Shown one piece after another: positions 1 to 7,369 of a DNA stretch of 64,000 bases. The notes below the pieces were generated by a model, which saw nothing but the letters and a program-made list of their open reading frames with translations, searched no databases and was not told the DNA's origin. The stretch comes from Azospirillum humicireducens (lineage in GTDB: Bacteria; Pseudomonadota; Alphaproteobacteria; Azospirillales; Azospirillaceae). The position numbers and the translations under genes were made by a program. Where the stretch lies: positions 2,968,001 to 3,032,000 of the forward strand of contig NZ_CP015285.1 in NCBI RefSeq assembly GCF_001639105.2, read 5' to 3'. The stretch's first letter is position 1. The number at the start of each line of letters is the position of its first letter.

Positions 1-622
1 TCGCCAGTTCGGCCTGCTCCTTGGCCTGGATCAGCGCCTGCTCGGCCCGGCGGCGTTCCTGGATTTCCTGCATCAGCGCGCGGGTACGCTCGGCGACGCG
101 CATCTCCAGCTCGTCACGGGCCTGCCGCAGGTCCAGCTCCGCCCGCTTGCGCCGGGTGATGTCCTGGCCGACACACAGGATTCCCGGCGGCACGCCGTCC
201 GCCTCCGGCAGGCGGTTCAGGTTCCACAGGAACACCCGCTCGCTCATGCCGTCCTGCTCGCGCAAGGCCTGCTCGAAGTTGCGGATTTCGGTGCCCTCGC
301 CGGCGATGGCGAGTTGGGCGGCGAAGGCGCCGGTCGGTCGCCCCCCCATCACCTCCGTCCAATGGCGGCCGATGGCGCCGCCGTCGCCGATGCCGAAGGC
401 GCGTTCGGCCTCCCGGTTGGCCTCCTGCACGCGACCGTCCTCGCCCAGAACCAGGATGATGCTGGCCGCGGTCTGCACCAGGGACCGGAAACGCGCTTCT
501 CCCGCCCGTGCCTCGCTCTGCCGCAGGGCGGCCTCCAGTTCGGCCACGCGGGCTTCGAGACGGCTGACGGTTGAAGCCGCTCCGGGAGAGGCTGCATCCA
601 TGAATGCGGCCCGGTCGGTCAC
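1..622 (-). CDS. PAS-domain sensor protein, probably histidine kinase (3' part outside window)
   Basis: The visible N-terminal ~207 residues show a short helical lead, a PAS domain (residues ~30-155, ending in the typical VGQDITRRKRAEL) and then a charged coiled coil (RVAERTRALMQEIQERRAAE, AEQALIQAKEQAELA). That coiled coil is the usual lead-in to a histidine-kinase dimerisation domain, but the kinase itself is beyond base 1, so the kinase call is inference; a GGDEF output is the alternative. The GTG start at 622 overlaps the stop of the upstream DUF2336 gene as GTGA, which suggests translational coupling. An in-frame ATG at 601 is the alternative start. No membrane segment is seen in this part. 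Confidence 0.8.
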   Translation of the reverse strand, partial: MTDRAAFMDAASPGAASTVSRLEARVAELEAALRQSEARAGEARFRSLVQTAASIILVLGEDGRVQEANREAERAFGIGDGGAIGRHWTEVMGGRPTGAFAAQLAIAGEGTEIRNFEQALREQDGMSERVFLWNLNRLPEADGVPPGILCVGQDITRRKRAELDLRQARDELEMRVAERTRALMQEIQERRRAEQALIQAKEQAELA

Positions 623-1764
623 GCCGCGGCGTTTTCCGGCTGCATGATGTCGCCCAGCTTCACCAGCAGGAACTCCAGATCCTCCGGCGCCAGATCCTCG
701 TACTGGGTCAGGATGCGCTCGATCACGCGGCGGCGATGACGCTCGCGGTCGCCGGGTTCGCCGTCATAGGGCGTCTCCTTCAGCACGTCGATGGCGATTC
801 GGCAGGCCGGCAGCAGGGCCGGCGGCAGCTTCGCCTTGTCGTACAGCGACTTCAGCCCCAGCCGGCCGGCATCGTGGATCAGCAGGCGGGCGTTGGTCAG
901 CGGCACGTTGGCCATGCGCGACATCGCCATCTCGAAGAAGGCGATGTCGCCGGTGCACAGCGAACGGACCAGCAGCGAGGGCGTCAGGCGGCCGGTCCGG
1001 GCAAGCTGGCTCACCAGCCGGTCCAAGGCGCCCTCGTCGCTCTCCCCGGTGAACAGGGCAACGGTCGCCCGCTCGCGGCTCTGCAGGATCAACTCCGACG
1101 CGATCTTGGCCGGCAGTTCATGGTGGGCGACGAGATGCTGGCGCAGCCGTTCCGACACCACGGCGACCAGCCGTTCGGCGATGGTGATCGGAAGCCTGGA
1201 GCGGTGGACCAGCGGATCCTGCACCGCCTCGCTGGCCCCGAAGCGGTCGATGACGCGGCCCAGACTCTGCTCGCCCAACTCCGCCCCTTCGTTGGCGACC
1301 AGGGCAGCGACGGCGCGTTCGGACCCACTTTCGATCAGCGCGTCGGCGACCGCCGCCGGCACGGTCGGACGTTGGGCGATGGCGGTGCTCTTGGCCTCGG
1401 CCCCGGATCCCCCGGATCGCACGATCTCGACCAGATCGGCCGGCGTCAGCACGGTGGAGACGCTGAGGACCGGGATCGCCACCGCCTCCACGTCGCGGGC
1501 AAGGGTCAGCGCCACGTCGCGCGGCAGGGACGGGCTGGATTTCAGATTCTCGGCCAGGGTCTGGCGGACGCGCAGGACCGTGTCGTTGACCATCAGGCGG
1601 ATGATGTCCTCCGCCAGCTTGTGCTCCGCCTGCGACAGCTCGGGGCTGTCGAACTGCTGGGCCAGCTTGGCGGCCAGATCGGTCCGGCTGGTGGGTGACG
1701 GGTCGGCCAGCAGCCGCACCACGTCCCCCTGGGTCAGATGACCCGAATTCATACCGTCACTCAT
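619..1764 (-). CDS. DUF2336 domain protein
   Basis: This is a 381-residue soluble protein, Ala/Leu/Arg-rich and almost entirely helical, matching the DUF2336 family known from alphaproteobacteria. Pieces such as DVVRLLADPSPTSRTDLAAK near the N-terminus and LLIHDAGRLGLKSLYDKAKL near the C-terminus are typical. The helical segments look like HEAT-type repeats. The start at 1764 (MSDGMNSG) is chosen because an AGGAAGG ribosome site lies just upstream and the longer frame has an unnatural N-terminus. Its stop overlaps the start of the PAS sensor gene, so the two are probably one operon and may work in one signalling route. The molecular function is not known. Confidence 0.8.
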   Translation of the reverse strand: MSDGMNSGHLTQGDVVRLLADPSPTSRTDLAAKLAQQFDSPELSQAEHKLAEDIIRLMVNDTVLRVRQTLAENLKSSPSLPRDVALTLARDVEAVAIPVLSVSTVLTPADLVEIVRSGGSGAEAKSTAIAQRPTVPAAVADALIESGSERAVAALVANEGAELGEQSLGRVIDRFGASEAVQDPLVHRSRLPITIAERLVAVVSERLRQHLVAHHELPAKIASELILQSRERATVALFTGESDEGALDRLVSQLARTGRLTPSLLVRSLCTGDIAFFEMAMSRMANVPLTNARLLIHDAGRLGLKSLYDKAKLPPALLPACRIAIDVLKETPYDGEPGDRERHRRRVIERILTQYEDLAPEDLEFLLVKLGDIMQPENAAA

Positions 1765-1948
1765 GGGTCCGTGACCCTTCCTGCCCTGGTCCGTCTCCAA
1801 ATCGGTCGCGAAGAGGCGATACCCGCGCGGATGTGGGCGGAGACTTGTCCACACGATCAAGGATCTTCCGAAACGGTTGAACCTTCCTTAACGCCGGCGG
1901 GTCATAGATCGTCGGACGGAGGGCGGCTTGCGGGCCACGGGCGGGGGA

Positions 1949-2713
1949 TCAGAGCAGTTCGACGAAACTGGGCGGTTCCGGCAGGACAGCGCGGCGGCGC
2001 CGCGCACCGCGCAGCTGGATGGCGACCTCGGCGATCTGTTCCTCCACCGAGATAGGGCGCTGGGAGGCGACCTCCAGCCCGCGGTCCTCATAGACGTAGG
2101 CGTCGGGATGCGCGTCGGCCCAGCGCCGGATGGCGGCATCGCGTTCGCGCAGCAGTCCGACGATGGTCGGGCGGAACAGCCGCATCATCGCGGTGATCCA
2201 GCGGTTGGCCGGCCAGGACGGGCGGGCATGGTCGATCTCGAAGGCGTCGAGCATGGCGATCACGTCGTCGGCCCCGTACCAGGTTTCCCCCGTCACCCAG
2301 CGGTTGGTGGTGAACAGGCGCACCGGCTGGCCGGCGACGTCCATGGCGATGCCGATCAGGTGCGACAGCGCGTCGTTGTCGTTCTCCGGCGGCTGGAAAT
2401 CGGGCAACGGCGCCGGCCGCAGGCCGGACGGCATGCCGTGGGGCCGCAGGAAGGTGTGGAAATGCCCATGCTCCCCATTCGGCCGCTCGCCTTCGGGGTG
2501 GCAGTGGTAATAATACTGCGCGTGGAACTCGGCATCGTAGACGTCGCCCGGCGGATAGTGCTTCCACTCGAAGAGCGTGCCGTGGCCGCGTAGAAGCTCG
2601 CCCACCACCGTGTCCCCGGTCTTGGCCAGCACGCGCTGGCACAGGCGTACCTCGCGCCCCGCCTCGGCCATCGCCTCCAACTCTTCCCGGGACACCTCCG
2701 ACCAATCCGTCAT
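1949..2713 (-). CDS. conserved protein of unknown function, His-rich segment (DUF6969-like)
   Basis: A 254-residue soluble protein with no signal peptide. Residues ~55-85 hold a striking aromatic and histidine-rich run (YYYHCHPEG, then GEHGHFHTFLRPHG) that could bind a metal. It resembles a family of proteobacterial uncharacterised proteins I associate with DUF6969, but that name is from memory and not certain. The ATG at 2713 (MTDWSEVSREEL) is chosen over a longer frame with an Arg-rich unnatural start. It sits alone between DUF2336 and the Mla-type operon, on the same strand. Function not assigned. Confidence 0.6.
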   Translation of the reverse strand: MTDWSEVSREELEAMAEAGREVRLCQRVLAKTGDTVVGELLRGHGTLFEWKHYPPGDVYDAEFHAQYYYHCHPEGERPNGEHGHFHTFLRPHGMPSGLRPAPLPDFQPPENDNDALSHLIGIAMDVAGQPVRLFTTNRWVTGETWYGADDVIAMLDAFEIDHARPSWPANRWITAMMRLFRPTIVGLLRERDAAIRRWADAHPDAYVYEDRGLEVASQRPISVEEQIAEVAIQLRGARRRRAVLPEPPSFVELL

Positions 2714-2825
2714 CGCCCGATCCTGCGCTGCGCGAACACCCCTATTACGTACGCGGATATGCGGGCGTGGCAAGGTCTTTTCGGACTTCGCACCTGCGGT
2801 CGCCGTCGGGCCTGCGCTTGGCCGG

Positions 2826-3494
2826 TCAGCCGCCGGACGGAAGGAAACGCTGCGCCAGGGACCAGCTCACCAGATCGCCGGTGACTCGGCCCAGCGCCTC
2901 GTCGAAGGCGGCGACGATGTCGGTGAAGGACCGGCCGCGCACGGGGGCCGACGCCTCGAAGGATTCTCCCGCCTCGATGGTCCGGCGCGGCATGGCGACC
3001 AGTTTCGCCGACAGGCGCACATGCACCCGGTCCGGCATGGCGGCCCCCGGCGTCGTGTATTCCGCCTGGAAGTCGCGCAGCTCCGACTTCAGCACATAGT
3101 CGGACCGCAGGCCCACCGTGTCGCGCCCGACCGAGACGATCCGCCCGCTGTCCTCGAAGGTCTGGACGATCAGCCCCTGCACCATGTTGGGGGCGCGGTC
3201 GGCCCAGGACACATCGGCGAAATAGTCGAGCGAGGTCGGCGTGCGGGCCAGCGCGATGCGCGGCGTGTCGATCCCGGCGGCGGCGGCCGGCGTCTCCACC
3301 AGCAGCTGCCAGTCGGCCTTGGGACCGGCGGCGATGCTGGCGCGCGGGGTCAGGGTGTAGAGTTGCGGCGCCGTCGGATTCAGCGTGGAACAGGCGGCAA
3401 GCCCCAGCAGCAGGATGGCCCCCGCCACCGCGCACAGCATCGACGACACCCCCCCTTCGCCCGTCCTCTTCCGCAAGATGGCCGTCCCCGTCAT
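2826..3494 (-). CDS. ABC-type transport auxiliary lipoprotein (PqiC-like)
   Basis: A 222-residue lipoprotein with a signal peptide ending in GLAACS (lipobox Cys at residue 35), followed by a domain of the ABC-transport auxiliary lipoprotein family, also called PqiC-like. Diagnostic pieces are PQLYTLTPR after the lipobox and DYFADVSWADRAPNMVQGLI in the middle. Members sit at the outer membrane and work with MCE-protein lipid transporters. Its ATG overlaps the stop of the MCE gene by four bases (ATGA), so it is the last gene of the permease-ATPase-MCE-lipoprotein operon. Outer-membrane placement is inferred from the family. Confidence 0.85.
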   Translation of the reverse strand: MTGTAILRKRTGEGGVSSMLCAVAGAILLLGLAACSTLNPTAPQLYTLTPRASIAAGPKADWQLLVETPAAAAGIDTPRIALARTPTSLDYFADVSWADRAPNMVQGLIVQTFEDSGRIVSVGRDTVGLRSDYVLKSELRDFQAEYTTPGAAMPDRVHVRLSAKLVAMPRRTIEAGESFEASAPVRGRSFTDIVAAFDEALGRVTGDLVSWSLAQRFLPSGG

Positions 3495-4450
3495 TTCCCA
3501 CGCACCTCCACACCCTGCCGCGTCCCGCCGAAGAGGAAGTTCGACGGGTCGTTCTCGATCCGCGTGATCACCCGCGACAGCTGCCCGGACAGGTCGCGCA
3601 GCTGGGAGATCAGCAGAGTCAGATCATACAGTCCGGTGGCGGTAAAGTCCCGCACCGGCTCGCGATTGTCGGCCATCAGACCGTTCAGCGTGTCGGAGGT
3701 GCGCTTCAGCGACCGCATCAGCTCGCGCGTTTCCCCCGTCAGCTGTCTGGCGCTGCCGTCCACCGTCGCCAGCGTTTCCCGCGCCTGCGCCAGCGTGCGG
3801 TCCAGCTGCGGCCCGACCGTCTCGAAGCCGTTCAGCGTACGGCGCGCCTGGGTCATCGTCTCCTCCAGACCGGCGCCGGCGCGGGCGAGTTCGCCGCTGA
3901 GGATGCGGGCGTTGTCCAGGATCTCGCCGATGGCCTTCTGGTTCTCGCCGTTCAGCAGTTCGCCCAGCCTGGTGATGACCTCCAGCGAGCGGTTGACCAG
4001 TTGCGGCGCGCTGTCCACCACCGCGGTCAGCGAGCTCGGCCTCGACGGGATGGTCAGCACACCGTCGGCATCGGTTGCGGTCAGATGCTTGCCCCCCACC
4101 GTCCCGCCGGAGATCTGGACATAGGCGCCGCCGGTGATGCCCTGCACCTCCAGCGAGGCGATGGAATCGGCCATCACCGGCGTGCCGTTCTGCACCAGGA
4201 CGGTCACCCGCACCCGCGTGACGTTGTCGGGGTCGAGCCGGATGTCCGACACCGTGCCCACCGGCACGCCGCGGTAGCGTACCGGGCTTCCCTGCTGCAG
4301 CCCGGTGACGGAGCCGGTGAAGTAGATCCGGTAGGTCTCGCGCGTCTCGTCGAGCTGGACCTTGGCGATCCAGGCGGTGAAGACCAGCAGGCCGGCGACC
4401 AGCGCCAGCACGAAGCTGCCGACAAGGATGTAGCTGGCGCGGGTTTCCAT
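3491..4450 (-). CDS. MCE (MlaD-type) substrate-binding protein of lipid ABC transporter
   Basis: A 319-residue protein with one N-terminal membrane anchor (residues ~8-28) and an MCE domain (residues ~38-115, with GSPVRYRGVPVGTVSDIRLD and GGAYVQISGG). A long helical C-terminal part follows (residues ~140-300, many Leu/Thr heptads), typical of MlaD/PqiB-like proteins, where MCE rings and helices form a periplasmic lipid conduit. It lies nine bases downstream of the ATPase gene and overlaps the lipoprotein gene. The substrate is most likely phospholipid or another hydrophobic molecule, but direction and cargo cannot be read from sequence. Confidence 0.9.
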   Translation of the reverse strand: METRASYILVGSFVLALVAGLLVFTAWIAKVQLDETRETYRIYFTGSVTGLQQGSPVRYRGVPVGTVSDIRLDPDNVTRVRVTVLVQNGTPVMADSIASLEVQGITGGAYVQISGGTVGGKHLTATDADGVLTIPSRPSSLTAVVDSAPQLVNRSLEVITRLGELLNGENQKAIGEILDNARILSGELARAGAGLEETMTQARRTLNGFETVGPQLDRTLAQARETLATVDGSARQLTGETRELMRSLKRTSDTLNGLMADNREPVRDFTATGLYDLTLLISQLRDLSGQLSRVITRIENDPSNFLFGGTRQGVEVRGK

Positions 4451-4459
4451 GGCTTGCCC

Positions 4460-5257
4460 CTACCCTTTCGCAAGCTGTCGAGCTTGGTTGCGTTCTTTGG
4501 CGTCCAGCGCCGCGCGGCCGCGCGGCCCGTGGAAGTAATCGCGGATCCAGGGATGCGGATCGGCCAGATGCTGGGCCAGGGTTCCCACCCGGATCCTGCG
4601 GTCCACCAGCACCGCGATGCGGTCGCAGATGGAGGTCAGGCTGTCCAGATCGTGGGTGACCATGAAGACGGTCAGTCCCAGGCTGCGCTGCAGCCCCTGG
4701 ATCAGCGTGTCGAAGGCGGCGGCGCCGATGGGGTCGAGGCCGGCGGTCGGTTCGTCGAGGAACAGGATGTCGGGGTCGAGCGCCAGCGCGCGGGCCAGAC
4801 CGGCGCGCTTGATCATCCCACCCGACAGCTGGGCCGGATGCTTGGTTCCGGCATCGGGCGGCAGGCCGGCCATGGCGATCTTCACCCGCGCCACCTCGGC
4901 GATCAGCGCCGGCGGCAGATCGGTGTGCTCCTTCAGCGGCAGCATCACATTCTCCGCCACCGTCATGGAGCTGAACAGCGCACCATTCTGGAACAGGACG
5001 CCGGTGCGGGCCTGCAGCGCGGTGCGCTCCGCCCGGTCGAGTTCGGCGGTGTCGTGGCCCAGCAGCTCGATCCGCCCGGCGGACGGTGCGATCAGGCCAA
5101 GAATTTCCTTCAGCAGCACAGACTTGCCGGTGCCGGAGCCGCCGACGACGCCCAGCACCTCCCCCCGCTCCACGTCGAGGTCGAGCCCGTCATGGACGGT
5201 CTGCGGGCCGAAGCGGGTGACCAGCCCCCGCACCCGGATCACGGCAGGCGCGTCCAT
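4460..5257 (-). CDS. MlaF-type ABC transporter ATP-binding protein
   Basis: A 265-residue ATPase with intact motifs: Walker A GGSGTGKS near residue 39, signature LSGGMIKRAGLARAL, Walker B ILFLDEPTAGLDP, and an H-loop MVTHDLDSL. The GG-S-GTGKS Walker A and GM-KR signature are typical of the MlaF/Ttg2A group that powers MlaE permeases. The start at 5257 forms a TGATG overlap with the stop of the permease gene. Nine bases separate it from the MCE gene. It should energise the STAS-permease encoded just upstream. Confidence 0.92.
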   Translation of the reverse strand: MDAPAVIRVRGLVTRFGPQTVHDGLDLDVERGEVLGVVGGSGTGKSVLLKEILGLIAPSAGRIELLGHDTAELDRAERTALQARTGVLFQNGALFSSMTVAENVMLPLKEHTDLPPALIAEVARVKIAMAGLPPDAGTKHPAQLSGGMIKRAGLARALALDPDILFLDEPTAGLDPIGAAAFDTLIQGLQRSLGLTVFMVTHDLDSLTSICDRIAVLVDRRIRVGTLAQHLADPHPWIRDYFHGPRGRAALDAKERNQARQLAKG

Positions 5258-6447
5258 CACACCCCCAGCATGGAGAAGACGACGGAGAACACCGCGTCGA
5301 TGACGATCACCAGGAAGATGCCCTCCACCACCGCCTTGGTGGTCATGATGCCGACGCTCTCGGCGCTGCCGGAAACCTTCAGCCCCTCGTAGCAGCCGAC
5401 CATGGCGATCACCAGCGCGAAGACCGGCGCCTTGATCAGCCCGGCGAGCACCGTGTTGATGCCGACAGCGCTGTGAAGCTGGCGGATGAACTGCCCGAAG
5501 GTGATGTCCAGCGTGGCGTAGGCCATCACCGCTCCGCCGAACAGCCCCATGACGTCGGCATAGAAGGCCAGCAGCGGCAGCGAGATCATCAGGGCCAGCG
5601 CCCGCGGCACCACCAGCAGTTCCACCGGGTCGAGGCCCATGGTGCCGATGGCGTCGACCTCCTGGTTGACCTTCATGGTGCCGATCTGGGCGGTGAAGGC
5701 GGAGCCGGAGCGGCCGGCGACGATGATCGCCGTCATCAGGATGCCGATCTCGCGCAGGACGGAGATGCCCAGCAGGTTGACGACATACAGCTCCGCCCCG
5801 AAGCGCTTCAGCTGGTCCGCCCCCTGGAAGGCCAGCACCACGCCGATCAGGAAGGACAGCAATCCCAGGATCGGCAGGGCATTCAACCCGGTCTGCTCGA
5901 TGTGGAACAGGACGGAGGTCAGGCGCAGGCGCGACGGGCGCAGGATCAGCCGGCCGAAGGTGACGGTGACGAGGCCGAGGAAGCCGACGAGGTCCCGCAG
6001 CTCCTTGCCGGCGTTGACCGTCGTCTGCCCGGTGCGGATGACCATGTCCATGATGGGGTGATGGTCGCGCTCGATGGAATGGGGCGGCGCCTTGCCGGCA
6101 CCGCGCACCGCGCCGAACAGGGCGGCATGCTCCGGCTTCAGGCCGACGATCTCCACCGCATGCCCTTCCGCCGAGAGACGGTCGGCCAGGCGGTTCAGCA
6201 GATAGGCGCCGACGGTGTCGAGAGCCTCCACCCGCGAGAGATCGAGCCGCACGGCGGCACCGGCCTGCGGCTTCCGCACCCGGTCCAGCGCGTCCGACGC
6301 CGCCCCGGCCGCATGAAGCGTCCAGCGTCCGGCGGCACCGATCCGCCACCCGCCGTCCTGCGGCCCGGCATCGATCCGGGCCGTCTCCGCCGCCGTTCCG
6401 TCCTTTGCCAAGGTTTCAGCCACAGGTTCCGCCGCACGCATCCGCAC
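5257..6447 (-). CDS. MlaE-type permease with N-terminal STAS domain
   Basis: A 396-residue fusion. Residues ~30-125 form a STAS-like domain (VRLDLSRVEALDTVGAYLLN), and residues ~135-396 form an MlaE/DUF140 permease with five or six membrane segments and the conserved GRSGSAFTAQIGTMKVNQEV cytoplasmic loop. In E. coli the STAS partner MlaB is a separate small protein that regulates MlaF; here it is fused to the permease, as in many alphaproteobacteria. First gene of the four-gene Mce operon. It is divergent from apt, with 220 bases between them that must hold both promoters. Confidence 0.92.
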   Translation of the reverse strand: MRMRAAEPVAETLAKDGTAAETARIDAGPQDGGWRIGAAGRWTLHAAGAASDALDRVRKPQAGAAVRLDLSRVEALDTVGAYLLNRLADRLSAEGHAVEIVGLKPEHAALFGAVRGAGKAPPHSIERDHHPIMDMVIRTGQTTVNAGKELRDLVGFLGLVTVTFGRLILRPSRLRLTSVLFHIEQTGLNALPILGLLSFLIGVVLAFQGADQLKRFGAELYVVNLLGISVLREIGILMTAIIVAGRSGSAFTAQIGTMKVNQEVDAIGTMGLDPVELLVVPRALALMISLPLLAFYADVMGLFGGAVMAYATLDITFGQFIRQLHSAVGINTVLAGLIKAPVFALVIAMVGCYEGLKVSGSAESVGIMTTKAVVEGIFLVIVIDAVFSVVFSMLGV

Positions 6448-6667
6448 TTCGCCCGGTGCGTCTGGCCGACCGGTTCTTGTGGAACGTGGCCGAGCACCGC
6501 CGGATGGTCAACCCCATGCGGCATCTCCGCGCGACACGGCGGCCATGTCCGGCGCACACCATCGCGTCCGATCGCGCCTTTTCGCGCAGGCGGGCAGCCG
6601 CTAAAGTGCCGGGCTGCGGCCCCGGCTTTTCAAGCCGGCACCGGACCCTCTACGGACACGATCCTCT

Positions 6668-7183
6668 ATGAACCTGAAAGACCACATCCGCGGCATCACG
6701 GATTTCCCGAAGCCCGGCATCCTGTTCTACGACGTATCGCCGCTGCTGGCGAACGGCGCCGCCTGGAAGGCCGCCATCGACGAACTGGCCGACGCCGTTC
6801 GCCCGCACAAGCCGGACCTTCTGGTCGGGATCGAGTCGCGCGGCTTCCTGGTCGCCGCTCCGCTGGCGCTGACGCTGGGCATCGGCTTCATCATGGTGCG
6901 CAAGCACGGCAAGCTGCCGGGCGACAAGATCGCCCATTCCTACGATCTGGAATACGGCACCGACACCATCGAGGTTCAGGCGGACGCGGTGAAGCCCGGC
7001 CAGCGCGTCGTGGTGCTGGACGACCTGCTGGCGACCGGCGGCACCATGGCGGCGGCCATCAACCTGTTGCGACAGGTCGGCGCCGACGTCCGCGCCGCCG
7101 CCTTCCTGGTGGAACTGACCTTCCTGAACGGCCGCGACCGCATCGACGTGCCAAGCGTCTCGCTGATGGCGTATGACGAATAG
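6668..7183 (+). CDS. apt: adenine phosphoribosyltransferase
   Basis: A 171-residue enzyme of usual length for Apt, converting adenine and PRPP to AMP in purine salvage. It begins [20 protein letters not shown] as in other Apt proteins, carries the ESRGF segment, and has the PRPP-binding loop [13 protein letters not shown] around residues 114-126. It is cytoplasmic. It is a single gene divergent from the Mla-type operon and convergent with the RTX gene. A perfect hairpin follows at 7227-7260. The call is firm; only the promoter is unresolved. Confidence 0.97.
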   Translation: MNLKDHIRGITDFPKPGILFYDVSPLLANGAAWKAAIDELADAVRPHKPDLLVGIESRGFLVAAPLALTLGIGFIMVRKHGKLPGDKIAHSYDLEYGTDTIEVQADAVKPGQRVVVLDDLLATGGTMAAAINLLRQVGADVRAAAFLVELTFLNGRDRIDVPSVSLMAYDE

Positions 7184-7226
7184 ATTTTGGCGACTGTATC
7201 GCTGAGCTCGATCGCTCTTCGAAGAT

Positions 7227-7260
7227 CGGTCATCCGCCGTTTCATTGCGGCGGATGACCG
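7227..7260. terminator. Perfect 13-bp inverted repeat between convergent genes, possible bidirectional terminator
   Basis: CGGTCATCCGCCG (7227-7239) pairs perfectly with CGGCGGATGACCG (7248-7260) around an 8-base loop. It lies between the 3' ends of apt and the RTX gene. There is no T-tract on either side, so it may be a Rho-assisted terminator or mRNA-protecting hairpin rather than a classical intrinsic terminator. Confidence 0.55.
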
Positions 7261-7369
7261 GATCCAAGCAAGGTGTTTTCTGGGCAGCTTTTAAAGGAAC
7301 CGGCAATAGCCTCGGCATCGCCGGGAATTTGCGGTCCTCAAGTGCCTTCTCGGCAGAAACTCAACTCCC

